A stretch of DNA of 64,000 nt from an uncultured Oscillospiraceae bacterium (GCA_934613505.1 CAKTTB010000010.1:8436-72435); one strand, 5' to 3'. Counted from the stretch's first letter, positions 40,873 through 50,032 are shown. The notes: generated by a model from the sequence alone, not told the origin. A program made the numbers and translations.

Positions 40873-41790
40873 TCAGATCGTGATCGGATGACCCCGGAAA
40901 TAATCGGGCGCGGGCATCCGCTTGCCGCCCTGCGCCTGCAGCTCGCGCACCAGCAGCACATCGCCGCCCGCGCAGGCCACAAGCAATCCTTTTTTCGTCA
41001 GCGCGACCAGACTGCCGGGTGCCTTGTCGGTCTTCTGGTCGGTATATTCTACACGGTAAATTTTGAACTCCGTTCCGCCGAAGGCTGCCGTCGCCACCGG
41101 CCACGGCACAAGGCCGCGCACCTGATCGACGATATACCGCGCGGGCTGGTCCCAGTCGATCGGGCTTTCCGCCTTGCTGAGCATCGGCGCGTAGGTCGCT
41201 TCGGCATCGTTCTGCGGCGTCCGGACTGCTGTACCGGCTTCAATCGCGCGGACAGTATCGGCGCAGAGGGGCGCTGCGATCTGCGCGAGTCTCGCCATCA
41301 GCTCCTCCGAGGTTTCAAGCGGCTGGATGACGGTCCTTCGGATCTCGATGATATCGCCCTCGTCCATGCCTGCGGACAGATACATGGCGGTGACGCCCGC
41401 TTCGTCGCAGTGGTTCAAAATCGAGCGCTGCACCGGCGCGGAGCCGCGCAGCTGCGGCAGGATGCTGCCGTGCATGTTGATCGCGCCATAGGTCGGGATG
41501 TCCAGCACGGCCTGCGGCAGGATCTTGCCGTAGGCAACCACGACGAGAAGGTCGGGTTTCAGGTCCCGCAGCTGCTGCACCGTCTCTTCGTCCCGGAAGG
41601 ACTGCGGCTGATAGACCGGCAGACCGACCGACTGCGCATACGCCTTGACCGGCGACGGAATGAGCTTCATGCCGCGGTTTTTGGGCGTATCGACCTTGGT
41701 ATAGACGGCGGCAATGTCAAAGCCCCCGTCATGGAGCGTTTCGAGACACGCCTTTGCAAAGTCCGGCGTGCCCATGAAGACGAGTCTCAT
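40873..41790 (-). CDS. fmt: Methionyl-tRNA formyltransferase
   Basis: 305 residues, full length. 'MRLVFMGTPDFAKACLETLH' at the N-terminus, the catalytic 'INMHGSILPQLRGSAPVQRS' with 'AGVTAMYLSAGMDEGDI', and the C-terminal OB domain ending 'GGKRMPAPDYFRGHPI'. It formylates initiator Met-tRNA. Its ATG overlaps the def stop by 4 bp, the usual def-fmt pair. Confidence 0.97.
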   Translation of the reverse strand: MRLVFMGTPDFAKACLETLHDGGFDIAAVYTKVDTPKNRGMKLIPSPVKAYAQSVGLPVYQPQSFRDEETVQQLRDLKPDLLVVVAYGKILPQAVLDIPTYGAINMHGSILPQLRGSAPVQRSILNHCDEAGVTAMYLSAGMDEGDIIEIRRTVIQPLETSEELMARLAQIAAPLCADTVRAIEAGTAVRTPQNDAEATYAPMLSKAESPIDWDQPARYIVDQVRGLVPWPVATAAFGGTEFKIYRVEYTDQKTDKAPGSLVALTKKGLLVACAGGDVLLVRELQAQGGKRMPAPDYFRGHPITI

Positions 41791-42290
41791 TCCCCGTCCT
41801 CCTCTTCTTCCTGCCGGGTCAGCTCTTCCAGCTCCTCCGGCGTGAGCATTTTTTCGGCGATCTCGGTGTACATATGGCCGTCGAGATGGTCGATCTCATG
41901 CAGGAAGCAGCGGGCGACAATGTCGTCGCCCTCGTATTCGTACCAGTCGCCGTTGCGATCCTGTGCGCGCACGACCACATGCTCCGGCCGCGTGACGATG
42001 CCGTATTTGCCAGGCAGGCTCAGGCAGCCCTCAATGCCGGTCTGCGTCTCCTCGCTGACCTCGACGACCTCGGGATTCACAAGCTCCACATCCTCCTCGC
42101 CGGTATCGACGACGCAGAGCCGCCGCATCACGCCGACCTGCGGGCCGGCCAGACCGACGCCGTTGGCGTCATGCATGGTCTCGATCATATCCTCGATCAG
42201 GATGGCCAGCTTCTGATCGAATCTGGTCACCGGGCGGCAGACCTTCGTCAGGATGGGGTCGCCGACCGTTACAATTTTTCTCAGTGCCAT
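41787..42290 (-). CDS. def: Peptide deformylase
   Basis: 167 residues. The three motifs are 'GVGLAGPQVG', 'EGCLSLPG' and 'HEIDHLDGHMY', which supply the Cys and two His metal ligands and the catalytic Glu. It removes the formyl group added by the product of the next gene. The C-terminus has a Glu-rich tail ('EELEELTRQEEEEDGE'). It starts 15 bp after priA. Confidence 0.97.
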   Translation of the reverse strand: MALRKIVTVGDPILTKVCRPVTRFDQKLAILIEDMIETMHDANGVGLAGPQVGVMRRLCVVDTGEEDVELVNPEVVEVSEETQTGIEGCLSLPGKYGIVTRPEHVVVRAQDRNGDWYEYEGDDIVARCFLHEIDHLDGHMYTEIAEKMLTPEELEELTRQEEEEDGE

Positions 42291-42304
42291 TGCGCAATCG
42301 CTCC

Positions 42305-44755
42305 TTAGTTGTACGAATTGATATCGATGAAGGCCGTCAGGCCCTTATTTTGTTTGTCCTTGGAAAACTCCACGAGCAAAAATGCCAGCAGCTTCCGCAG
42401 CGGCGCGGAGTTTCTGCACACCAGCGTCAGCTGGTAGCGGTAGGAATAGTTGACGCGGGCGACACTCGCCGGTGCGGGGCCGAGCAGCTGCGCGCGCATC
42501 GCGGCATACGGCTCCTTCTGCAGATTGGCCGCCAGCGCGTCCCGCAGGCGGACCGCCGCCTGCACCAGTCCCCGCTCCTCCAGTCCCGCGATGGTGACGG
42601 TAAAAAGGTCAGAGAACGGCGGGCAGCCGCGGAGCCTGCGCATCTGCAGCTCCAGCTCGTAAAAGGCGTCATAGTCCTGCTTTGCAGCCAGCTGCAGAAC
42701 GGGATGCTCCGGCGTCATGGTCTGGATCATGGCCGTACCGCTGTCCGCGCCGCGGCCCGAGCGGCCGACCACCTGCGTGATGAGGGAGAACGTCGTCTCC
42801 GCCGCGCGGAAATTATCGACGTACAGGCTCATATCCGCGTCCAGCACGCCGACCAGCGTCACGGACGGGAAATCCAGCCCCTTGGCGACCATCTGCGTGC
42901 CGAGCAGGATCGGGATCTTCTTTTCCCGGAACGTGCGCAGCAGCTCTTCATGGCTGCCCGAGGCCGCCACGGTATCGGCGTCCATGCGCAGAAGCTCCGT
43001 ATCCGGGAAGAGCGCCTTCAGCTCCTGCTCGATCTTCTGCGTGCCGCTGCCGATGGCCTTCATCGCACCGCCGCAGTTCTCACAGCGCGCATGCGCGGGC
43101 CGTGAGTAGCCGCAGTAGTGGCACATCAGGCGGCGGCCGGAGGAATGATACGTCAGGTGGACGCTGCACCGCGGACACTGCGGCACATCGCCGCAGTCCA
43201 TGCAGACCAGATACCGGCTGTTGCCGCGGCGGTTCAGGAACAGGATGGACTGCTTGCCGTCCAGAATGGCGTCGCGGACGCCCTCCTCCAGCTCGCGGCT
43301 GATATCGAGGTCATTTCCCGCCCGCAGCTCCTGCTTCATGTCAATGATGCGCGCATCGGGAAGCGCGCGGCCGTTATACCTGGTCTTGAGGGTATAAAGG
43401 GTATAAACCCCCGTTTTTGCCAGATACATCGTCTCGATAGACGGTGTCGCGGAGCCAAAGAGAACGAGCGCCCCCTCCTTCGCGCCGCGGTAGAGCGCGA
43501 TTTCCCGCGCGTGGTAACGCGGGGCATTTTCGGATTTATAGGTATGCTCCTGCTCCTCATCGAGGATGATGACGGCAGGATCCTGTACCGGCGCGAACAC
43601 GGCCGAGCGTGTGCCGACCGCGACGCGCGCGTCGCCGCGCGCAATGCGCCGCCACTCGTCGCAACGCTCGCCCACGCGCAGGCTTGAATGCAGGACGGCG
43701 ACCGTCTTCCCGAATTGCGCGCTGAGCTTGCCCAGCAGCTGCGGCGTCAGCGCGATCTCCGGCACGAGGAGCAGGGCCGATTTGCCCGCCTCCAGCGCCT
43801 TTTGGATGAGTGCCAGATAGACGGCGGTCTTGCCGCTGCCCGTCACGCCGTAGAGAAGCGCCGCGCCCGGCTTTTCCGCCTGCATCTGTGCGTGCAGGCC
43901 ATCAAAGGCGGTCTGCTGCTCTTCATTCAGCCGGATGGGACCGGCGGGCGCCGTCTCCTCCCGCTTCGGTGTGCGAGGGACCGGCTTTTCATATATGGTC
44001 AGAAGCTCTAATTTCTGCAGCCGATTGACCGTCGCCATGCTTGCGCCCGTCAGGTCGCACAGCTCGCGGCACGGGCCTGCGCCGACCGCGCACAGAAGCC
44101 GCAGCACGGCGGCCTGCAGCGGCGCGGACGCCTGCTTGCGGGCGGCGAACTGTTCCGCTTCCTCCTGCGGGACCGCGAGGGCAGCGATTTTAACGGTCTT
44201 TTCGCTGCTCTTCGGCAGAAACTCTGCGTCGGCGGTCAGAAGACGGCGCCGGCGGAGCGTCTGCGCAGCCGCGTCGAACGCGGCGGGATCTTCAAACTGG
44301 CTGCGGAGCGTCTTTTCCGGCGCGCTTCCGCCAAGATCATGCAGCAGCTGCAAGAGCCGCGCCGCATCGGAATTGGCCATGCCGGCCGGCAGCTTTTTCT
44401 GCGCACCGGCGGCCAGCGTCAGCGTCGTTTTCTGCCCGAACCAGAAGCCGGCAGGCAAAATCGCCTTGACCGCTTCATAGAACGTGCAGAAATACCGCTC
44501 CTTCATAAAGGCCGCCAGCTGCAGCTGCGCGTAGGTCAGGATCGGCTCATCGTCCAGCGCCTGCTCGATGGTCTTCAGTCCCTCCTGATATGTGTCCTGT
44601 ATGGAGAGGACGATGCCCTCCGAGCGGCGGTTGCCGCGTCCGAACGGCACGCGCACGCGCATGCCGGGTCGGATGGTCATGCCCTCCGGCACGCGGTAGG
44701 AGTAGGGTCTGTCGATGGCATATACGGCGGCAGTGACTGCCAGCTGTGCGATCAT
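42305..44755 (-). CDS. priA: Primosomal protein N' (replication restart helicase PriA)
   Basis: 816 residues. The N-terminal DNA-binding domain ('YAIDRPYSYRVPEGMTIRPG') is followed by SF2 helicase motifs: Walker A 'YGVTGSGKTAVYL', 'ILDEEQEHTYK', 'GSATPSIETM'. The eight-cysteine zinc insert is 'CMDCGDVPQCPRCSVHLTYH' onward to 'CENCGG', and motifs V-VI are 'ILLGTQMVAKGLDFP' and 'QVVGRSGRG'. It reloads the replisome at stalled forks. It is the first gene of the second half of the minus-strand block, after the rpoZ terminator. Confidence 0.97.
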   Translation of the reverse strand: MIAQLAVTAAVYAIDRPYSYRVPEGMTIRPGMRVRVPFGRGNRRSEGIVLSIQDTYQEGLKTIEQALDDEPILTYAQLQLAAFMKERYFCTFYEAVKAILPAGFWFGQKTTLTLAAGAQKKLPAGMANSDAARLLQLLHDLGGSAPEKTLRSQFEDPAAFDAAAQTLRRRRLLTADAEFLPKSSEKTVKIAALAVPQEEAEQFAARKQASAPLQAAVLRLLCAVGAGPCRELCDLTGASMATVNRLQKLELLTIYEKPVPRTPKREETAPAGPIRLNEEQQTAFDGLHAQMQAEKPGAALLYGVTGSGKTAVYLALIQKALEAGKSALLLVPEIALTPQLLGKLSAQFGKTVAVLHSSLRVGERCDEWRRIARGDARVAVGTRSAVFAPVQDPAVIILDEEQEHTYKSENAPRYHAREIALYRGAKEGALVLFGSATPSIETMYLAKTGVYTLYTLKTRYNGRALPDARIIDMKQELRAGNDLDISRELEEGVRDAILDGKQSILFLNRRGNSRYLVCMDCGDVPQCPRCSVHLTYHSSGRRLMCHYCGYSRPAHARCENCGGAMKAIGSGTQKIEQELKALFPDTELLRMDADTVAASGSHEELLRTFREKKIPILLGTQMVAKGLDFPSVTLVGVLDADMSLYVDNFRAAETTFSLITQVVGRSGRGADSGTAMIQTMTPEHPVLQLAAKQDYDAFYELELQMRRLRGCPPFSDLFTVTIAGLEERGLVQAAVRLRDALAANLQKEPYAAMRAQLLGPAPASVARVNYSYRYQLTLVCRNSAPLRKLLAFLLVEFSKDKQNKGLTAFIDINSYN

Positions 44756-44816
44756 CTGCCTTCATCCTCCTCCCGGTCCGGCACCGCCCGCGGCGCGGGC
44801 GATGGAAAAGAACGCG

Positions 44817-44847
44817 CCAAGGCGCAGGCGGAATGCCCGCGCCTTGG
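44817..44847 (-). terminator. Terminator after rpoZ
   Basis: A 9-bp CCAAGGCGC/GCGCCTTGG stem with 13-nt loop, followed on the minus strand by GCGTTCTTTTCC. It separates the cdaA-to-rpoZ transcript from priA. Confidence 0.7.
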
Positions 44848-44861
44848 TGTGTATGCGATAC

Positions 44862-45068
44862 TCAGTGTCTGTATTTATCGTCCAGCTCCGCAGAGAGCTT
44901 GCCCTCAGCGACCTCGCGGATGGCGAGCGTGACCGGCTTTTCTTCCAGCGGCTCGTGCGTCAGCTCGGATTCGATCGAAAGCTGGCGGGCGCGGTGCGCC
45001 ACGACATTGACGAGCAGATAGCGGCTGTCAACATGTTTGAGAAGTTCCGACATTGCGGGGTAAAGCAT
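44862..45068 (-). CDS. rpoZ: DNA-directed RNA polymerase subunit omega
   Basis: 68 residues. 'SRYLLVNVVAHRARQLSIES' is the conserved omega core (compare S-R-Y-x-L-V-x-x-x-A-x-R-A-R), then 'KPVTLAIREVAEGKL'. It helps assemble beta-prime. It lies directly after gmk with the stop and start overlapping by 1 bp, the classical gmk-rpoZ pair. Confidence 0.95.
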   Translation of the reverse strand: MLYPAMSELLKHVDSRYLLVNVVAHRARQLSIESELTHEPLEEKPVTLAIREVAEGKLSAELDDKYRH

Positions 45069-45664
45069 TAGAGTTCCTCCTTCATGATATGGATGCGATC
45101 CATCATTTTACACTTTTCTGCGGTCATGATCGCAAGCAGCTCGTCCGCCGCATGCTCGACCGTATCATTGACGACCAGATAGTCGTATTGATATGCCTGG
45201 CTGTATTCCCATTTTGCCCGTTCCAGCCGCTTTTCCATCGCCGCGGGGCTGACGTCGCCGCGCTTCTGAAGCCTCCGGCGGACCTCCTCCAGCGATGGGG
45301 CGGTCAGAAAGACCAGCACCGCCTCGGGCAGGCGCTTGCGGATGTTGAGTGCGCCCACCACGTCGACGTCCATCACGACGTCCGTGCCGGACTCGAGCGC
45401 TTCTCGGATCGGGCGGATGGGCGTACCGTAATAGTTGCCGACGTACTCCGCGTGCTCGAGCAGCTCGCCGTCAGCGATCATCTGCTCAAACTGCGCGCGG
45501 GTCACGAAATAATAGCTTTTTCCGTCCACCTCGCCGGGGCGCATGGCCCGGGATGTGGCGGATATCGAATACTGCACATGCTCGCGCAGCTGCATGACGC
45601 GGTTCAGGACCGTATTTTTTCCGACGCCGGACGGTCCGGAAATGGCAAACAGTTTTCCCTTCAT
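45068..45664 (-). CDS. gmk: Guanylate kinase
   Basis: 198 residues. The P-loop '[15 protein letters not shown]' has Asn in place of the common Ser/Thr pair position (GVGKNT). '[20 protein letters not shown]' and '[16 protein letters not shown]' bind GMP, and '[12 protein letters not shown]' and the lid '[18 protein letters not shown]' follow. It phosphorylates GMP to GDP. The ATG at 45664 overlaps the remA stop (ATGA); a longer upstream frame is a shadow of remA. Confidence 0.97.
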   Translation of the reverse strand: MKGKLFAISGPSGVGKNTVLNRVMQLREHVQYSISATSRAMRPGEVDGKSYYFVTRAQFEQMIADGELLEHAEYVGNYYGTPIRPIREALESGTDVVMDVDVVGALNIRKRLPEAVLVFLTAPSLEEVRRRLQKRGDVSPAAMEKRLERAKWEYSQAYQYDYLVVNDTVEHAADELLAIMTAEKCKMMDRIHIMKEEL

Positions 45665-45924
45665 GGCTGCGTGATCGTCTCCTCTGCATTCTTTTCTTCC
45701 ATGCGCGCGGCGATGGTCTCCGGCGTGACGGACGACAGGATGACATGGTCGGTGTCCATCAGCAGGACGGACTTCGTCCGGCGGCCGAAGGACGCGTCCA
45801 GCAGCATCCCGCGCTCCCGCGCCTCCTGCACCACGCGCTTGACCGGCGCGGAATCCGGGCTGACGACCGCGAGAATGCGCGCGGCGGCGACAACGTTGCC
45901 GAAGCCGATTGAAATGAGCTTCAT
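45661..45924 (-). CDS. remA: Extracellular matrix regulator RemA (DUF370)
   Basis: 87 residues. '[20 protein letters not shown]' with '[20 protein letters not shown]' and '[20 protein letters not shown]' is a standard DUF370/RemA protein, a small DNA-binding regulator of matrix and osmoprotection genes in Bacillus. In Clostridia it sits in the yicC-remA-gmk-rpoZ order seen here. It is coupled to gmk by ATGA. Confidence 0.95.
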   Translation of the reverse strand: MKLISIGFGNVVAAARILAVVSPDSAPVKRVVQEARERGMLLDASFGRRTKSVLLMDTDHVILSSVTPETIAARMEEKNAEETITQP

Positions 45925-45936
45925 GGCATCCTCCGA

Positions 45937-46815
45937 TCACTCGATGTTCTGCGTCTGCTCGCGGATCTTTTCCAGCTCCGCCTTCAGCTCGACCACAGTC
46001 CTTGCCTGCTCGAGATCGTTGCCCTTGGAGCCGATGGTGTTGGCCTCACGGTTAAATTCCTGCAGCAGGAAATCGAGCTTGCGGCCAATCGCGCCGCCGT
46101 TCGTCAGCATCTGCTCGAGCTGGTTCAGATGGCTGCGCAGGCGGACGGTCTCTTCGTCAACAGCGATCTTGTCGGCGTAGACGGCGGCCTCCTGCAAAAT
46201 ACGGCCCTCGTCGATATTCGTCTGGCCAAGGACCTCCTGCATCTTCTCGGTCAGGCGCGCGCGGTATTCCGCGAGCGTGATGGGGCTGCGGGCCTCGACC
46301 TTTTCCACAAGGGACAGAACGGTCTTGGCCCGGCTGCGCAGATCCTGCTCCATGGCCGCGCCTTCCTTTTCGCGCATGGCGCTGAACTTGTCCAGCGCTT
46401 CCTGCACGACGGACAGGATATCGTCTGTGAGCTTCTGCTCGTCCTCCTCCTGCTTTTCCACGACGAACACGTCCGGCAGGCGGGCGAGCGACATCACGGA
46501 AACATCGTCCCGCACGCCGTAATCCGCAGCGATCGAGCCGAGCACCGCGAGATAGCCCTCAAGCACGGGCTTATTGAGAGAAATGCGCATGCTCTCGTCG
46601 GAGGTGACGTTCACGGTGATGAAAACGTCCATTTTGCCGCGGGCGACGTTCTTTTTGACCGCCGACTTGACCGCGTCCTCGGCGAAGCCGAACACGCGCG
46701 GCAGCTTGACGTTCAGATCGAGATAGCGGTTGTTGACCGCCCGCATTTCGACCGTGATCTCACGGCCGTCGATCGTTTTTTCCGCACGGCCGTAACCGGT
46801 CATACTTCTGATCAT
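45937..46815 (-). CDS. yicC: YicC family endoribonuclease
   Basis: 292 residues from ATG 46815 (MIRSMTGYGRAEKTIDGREI), which has GGAGG 7 bp upstream; the 5-residue longer frame is less likely. 'EMRAVNNRYLDLNVKLPR', 'NIDEGRILQEAAVYADKIAV' and the C-terminal DUF1732 'GRKLDFLLQEFNREANTIGS' with 'KGNDLEQARTVVELKAELEK' are diagnostic. YicC/YloC proteins are endoribonucleases. It lies between cdaR and remA in the conserved cluster. Confidence 0.95.
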   Translation of the reverse strand: MIRSMTGYGRAEKTIDGREITVEMRAVNNRYLDLNVKLPRVFGFAEDAVKSAVKKNVARGKMDVFITVNVTSDESMRISLNKPVLEGYLAVLGSIAADYGVRDDVSVMSLARLPDVFVVEKQEEDEQKLTDDILSVVQEALDKFSAMREKEGAAMEQDLRSRAKTVLSLVEKVEARSPITLAEYRARLTEKMQEVLGQTNIDEGRILQEAAVYADKIAVDEETVRLRSHLNQLEQMLTNGGAIGRKLDFLLQEFNREANTIGSKGNDLEQARTVVELKAELEKIREQTQNIE

Positions 46816-46830
46816 GTCTGTTCCTCCCAC

Positions 46831-48081
46831 TTATTCCGTTTCCGTGTCCGCCGCCGCGAGATTGACGGCGATGGAATACTGACCGATCGCGCCGGCGCTC
46901 TGGTAGCCGTCGATGCGGACGGTCACAGGCACCTGATAGGTCCCTGTCTGTGTGTAGGCGCTCATATCTGCCACGATCCGGATGTTGTTCGCGGTGATCT
47001 TGTTTGCGTCCGCCGCGTCAGCGCGGATGGTGACCTGCACTTGCTGGGAAAGGCTCGTTGCCTTGAACTGCGTCTCGTCGACGCCGATGAAGACGATGTT
47101 GGTCGTCCGCAGCGTCTTGATCTGCTTACCGGTGATGGTGATGCGGACGGAGACATTTTCCTCGCCGGAGACGTTCTTCGCGTCGTTCGGGATGAGGATG
47201 GTCTGCGTGACCGTCTCGTCGTTGCTCGTGAGCATGGACAGGTCGATCGGGTCGAGCTGGATGGAATTGAGACCGTCCAGCACAGCAGAATCGCCGGAAA
47301 GCGTCACGGCCTTCGGCTCGTAGTCATAGCTGACGTCCTGCTCCTGCAGACCGTCTCCGTAGAGCAGCTGTACCTCGATGGGTACGACCTTATATTTGAC
47401 GATCTTCATCGTGACCTCGATGGCGTCGGTGCTGAGCGTCAGCTCCGTCGGGTCGACCTGTTCGCCGCTCTTGTCCAGCAGGACATAGGAGACCGACTCG
47501 GTGATCGTCTTGTCCACATTGCTGCGGTCGAGCGTGACCTGTGCGGAATCGATGGTGCTGACGATAGACTCCGGCCCCTCCACGGTGACGGAATCATAGT
47601 CAAAGCTCGTGCTGTCGAGCATGTAGCCCTCGGCGATCTTGACGTTTGCAAAGTCGCCCTTGACCTCGACCGATTTGGTGATCTGCCGCTCGACGCGGAA
47701 GGTGATCGAGGAGGGGTTCTTGTCCATTTTCGTGATGGACGACGCCGAGACGGCGCTCGGGAGCGTAATATCGTAGGTCATGGTGTATTCCTTGGTACTG
47801 CGCACCTTGGATACGTCGATGACGGCCTTGATCTCGTCCTTATGCTGGTCGAGCGTTTTGAGGTCGGTATTTTTTCCGTAGAAATGCACGGAGACAAATT
47901 CCTGATAATCGCCGGTGATGACCAGCCCGTGATCCTCGCGCAGGACCTCCGCGCCGGAGAACGTCACGGGGATATTGCCGATCACCATATCGCCGTCGGG
48001 GTTGACGACGGTCACGACATAGACCCACAGGCACATCGCCGCAAGGACGGAAACGATCATGGCAAAAAGCTTACTTTTCAT
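46831..48081 (-). CDS. cdaR: CdaA regulatory protein CdaR (YbbR repeats)
   Basis: 416 residues: one N-terminal membrane helix ('LFAMIVSVLAAMCLWVYVVT') followed by about four YbbR repeats on the outer face ('NIPVTFSGAEVLREDHGLVI', 'TFRVERQITKSVEVKGDFAN', 'VTMKIVKYKVVPIEVQLLYG', and a fourth). CdaR binds and modulates the diadenylate cyclase CdaA, whose gene it overlaps by 11 bp. ATG 48081 is chosen because it starts the membrane helix. Confidence 0.94.
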   Translation of the reverse strand: MKSKLFAMIVSVLAAMCLWVYVVTVVNPDGDMVIGNIPVTFSGAEVLREDHGLVITGDYQEFVSVHFYGKNTDLKTLDQHKDEIKAVIDVSKVRSTKEYTMTYDITLPSAVSASSITKMDKNPSSITFRVERQITKSVEVKGDFANVKIAEGYMLDSTSFDYDSVTVEGPESIVSTIDSAQVTLDRSNVDKTITESVSYVLLDKSGEQVDPTELTLSTDAIEVTMKIVKYKVVPIEVQLLYGDGLQEQDVSYDYEPKAVTLSGDSAVLDGLNSIQLDPIDLSMLTSNDETVTQTILIPNDAKNVSGEENVSVRITITGKQIKTLRTTNIVFIGVDETQFKATSLSQQVQVTIRADAADANKITANNIRIVADMSAYTQTGTYQVPVTVRIDGYQSAGAIGQYSIAVNLAAADTETE

Positions 48082-48940
48082 TGGGACCGTCCTTCCTGCC
48101 AAAATGCGCAGCCAGCCGCCGCAGCAGCGACTGCTTCTCTTCCCCGTCTGCGATCAGCTCGTTGGTCAGCAGCTTCTGCAGCGTCTGCGGGGCAAGATGG
48201 CGCTTGAGCATGCCGCCGATGGCGACCGAGATCGTCCCGTTCTCCTCGGACACGATGACGACCACGGCATCGGACACTTCGCTGGTGCCGACGCCCGCGC
48301 GGTGGCGTGTGCCGAGATCGCTCGGCAGGTGCGGATTGTCGCTCAGGGGCATGACGCAGCCGGCGGCCGCGATGCGCCCGCCGCGGACGATGACCGCGCC
48401 GTCGTGCAGGGGCGAGTTTTTGAAGAACAGGTTCCGCAGCAGCTGCTCGGACAGCTGCGCGTCGACCAGCGTGCCGGTCTTGAAATACTCATCGAGCGGC
48501 GTCTCGCGCTCAAAGACGAGCAGCACGCCGACGCGCTCCTTCGACATGATCTCGCAGGCCTGCACCGTCGCCGCCACAGCGCTTTGCTCGATGGACGCGC
48601 CGGATTCGGTGGACAGCAGATGGAAATGCAGCTGCGCGCCGACCCGCTCCAGCGCGCGGCGGAGCTCCGGCTGGAAGACGATGATGAGCGCGATCGCGCC
48701 GACCTCAAGGATCTTGTTGAGGATCCAGTTTAATGTATAGAGATTCAGTACGTCCGTCAGAAGGGTGATCGCCAGCAGCAGAAGGATCGCGCGTGCCACG
48801 CGCGCGGCGCTGGTAGACCGGATCATCCGAAGGAGCGTATAGAAGATAATCGAAACCACCAGGATATCGACAATATCGGAAATCCCGATCTTGGGGATCT
48901 GATACAGAAGATTCTGGAAGAACTCTCGTAATGCAGCCAT
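48071..48940 (-). CDS. cdaA: Diadenylate cyclase CdaA
   Basis: 289 residues. After about 25 residues there are three membrane helices ('DIVDILVVSIIFYTLLRMIR', 'AILLLLAITLLTDVLNLYTL', 'ILEVGAIALIIVFQPELRRA'). The DAC domain follows, with catalytic 'DGAVIVRGGRI' and 'GTRHRAGVG' blocks and a Glu in 'VIVSEENGTISVA'. It makes cyclic di-AMP, which controls potassium and osmolyte balance. ATG 48940 has GGGAG upstream. It is the first gene of the operon. Confidence 0.96.
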   Translation of the reverse strand: MAALREFFQNLLYQIPKIGISDIVDILVVSIIFYTLLRMIRSTSAARVARAILLLLAITLLTDVLNLYTLNWILNKILEVGAIALIIVFQPELRRALERVGAQLHFHLLSTESGASIEQSAVAATVQACEIMSKERVGVLLVFERETPLDEYFKTGTLVDAQLSEQLLRNLFFKNSPLHDGAVIVRGGRIAAAGCVMPLSDNPHLPSDLGTRHRAGVGTSEVSDAVVVIVSEENGTISVAIGGMLKRHLAPQTLQKLLTNELIADGEEKQSLLRRLAAHFGRKDGPNEK

Positions 48941-48977
48941 AGGGTCATTCTCCCACTGATACTTATAGATGATGTAA

Positions 48978-49006
48978 ATTATACTCCAATTTCCTCTTGT
49001 CCGCAA
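48978..49006 (-). promoter_or_regulatory. Promoter of the cdaA-cdaR-yicC-remA-gmk-rpoZ operon
   Basis: On the minus strand TTGCGG (49006-49001), 17 bp, TATAAT (48983-48978), 38 bp before the cdaA ATG. Confidence 0.7.
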
Positions 49007-49078
49007 GTGCATGAAAGAAGAAAGTTTTCGGAAGTTTCCGCCGCAATTTGATGCGTTGCCACAAAGCAGTTCATGATT

Positions 49079-49197
49079 CTTGGCTCTCCCTCCGGGAGAG
49101 CTTTCGCCGCAGACGACTGAGCTGGCACTTGGCAGTCACGGTTTCCCCTCTCCGTCTTCGCTTCGCTCAGACACCTCTCCCAAAGGGAGAGGCAAAG
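49079..49197. repeat. 119-bp MITE-like repeat, copy B
   Basis: Same element, length and orientation as copy A at 34360-34478, with roughly 85 percent identity by eye. Ends CTTGGCTCTCCCT and AGGGAGAGGCAAAG are inverted repeats. It lies between the cdaA promoter and the remnant MATE gene. Confidence 0.8.
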
Positions 49198-49225
49198 GAT
49201 GTTTGTACGGAATTTAATGATACAA

Positions 49226-49259
49226 AACAGGCGCAGCAGGTGATACTGCTGTGCCTGTT
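49226..49259 (-). terminator. Terminator downstream of the MATE remnant
   Basis: AACAGGCGCAGC pairs with GCTGTGCCTGTT (one G-U pair), followed on the minus strand by TTTTGTATC. The same hairpin follows rsgA at 34508-34541. The 109 bp between it and the MATE stop hold a minus-strand frame with protein-like composition ('GFSREITMIDAGFTSAVNQY') that I cannot assign. Confidence 0.65.
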
Positions 49260-49368
49260 GTCTGCCACTGGAATCGTGATCTGCGTGGCATACTGGTTGA
49301 CGGCGCTGGTGAAGCCGGCGTCGATCATGGTGATCTCGCGGGAGAAGCCTGCGGGATGCAGGCCGGTC

Positions 49369-49909
49369 TTATCCATGCAGGCTTCTTTCCTTCGCCGCGC
49401 GGCGCTGAAGCACCGCGAAGGCGATCACACAGACGAGAACGGAAAACAGCGAACCCGCCGCGTTGGACAGTCCCATCGCCAGAAGCGTCTGCGGGAACAG
49501 GCGGGACACCAGATATGCGCCGGGGATGCGCACCAGAAGGCTTGACAGGAAGTTGTGCAGGAACGACAGCTCCGACTTGCCGCAGGCGCAGAAATAGCCG
49601 CTGAAGCTGAACTGGACACCGGCAAAGAAGCTGTCCCAGACATAGTCGCGCAGATACTGCCCGCCGGAGACGGCCACCGCCGCATCCGGCGTGAACAGTC
49701 CGACCAGCGGCTCCGCCGCAAACTGGACAGCCGCGACGACGGCCTGCGAGCCGATCGAGACCGCCGTCGTGCTGGCCACGCCCTCATACTGCCCGATGAT
49801 GAACAGATCTGCCATTCCATAGAGCGTCTGCAGAAAATAGGACAGCAGATACGGCAGCGAGAAGCTGATGACCGTTTTCAATGCGCTTCCGCGTGTCAGA
49901 TTTTTCCAT
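49369..49909 (-). pseudogene. MATE family efflux transporter, internally deleted
   Basis: A normal MATE start (ATG 49909 with an AGGTGAGG-like site, 'MEKSDTRK') shifts frame near 49885. It continues as 'KTVISFSLPYLLSYFLQTLY' and 'GMADLFIIGQYEGVASTTAV', which are helices 1-2. After 'SIGSQAVVAAVQF' it joins the family C-terminal region ('EPLVGLFTPDAAVAVSGGQY' to 'FAVLQRR'). About 170 of the usual 450 residues remain, so roughly 280 central residues are gone while the rest stays open. TTG 49881 is the first possible start of the main frame. It cannot form a working transporter. Confidence 0.8.
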
Positions 49910-49937
49910 TCCGAATTTGCCTCACCTTTCAGCCCAT

Positions 49938-49968
49938 ATTATAAACTCTATAACAGTTGCAAAGTCAA
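49938..49968 (-). promoter_or_regulatory. MerR-type promoter of the MATE remnant
   Basis: On the minus strand TTGACT (49968-49963), 19 bp, TATAAT (49943-49938). An imperfect dyad ACTCTATAAC-A-GTTGCAAAGT (49945-49965, 7 of 10 pairs) fills the overlong spacer. A 19-bp spacer with a dyad inside it is the hallmark of MerR-activated promoters, which often drive drug exporters. Confidence 0.6.
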
Positions 49969-50003
49969 TCGCACGTACAAATACCGACATAAAAAAATAT
50001 GCA

Positions 50004-50032
50004 TTTACTTTTTTCGCATACCGGCCTATAAT
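50004..50032 (+). promoter_or_regulatory. Promoter of the DUF1275 gene remnant
   Basis: TTTACT (50004-50009), 17 bp, TATAAT (50027-50032), 48 bp before the ATG. Confidence 0.6.

Noticed and set aside
39559..42216. Long open frame on the plus strand (885 residues) across rsmB, fmt and def
   Set aside because: It is the antisense shadow of three well-recognised genes; the Arg/Gln/His-rich composition and lack of any domain are typical of reverse frames in GC-rich coding DNA.
45068..45940. Longer guanylate kinase frame starting at 45940
   Set aside because: The extra residues are a shadow of remA; gmk starts at the ATGA overlap at 45664 with the P-loop right after.
46129..48207. Plus-strand open frame of 692 residues opposite yicC and cdaR
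   Set aside because: Antisense shadow; Asp/His/Val-rich product without domains, while the minus strand has intact conserved genes.
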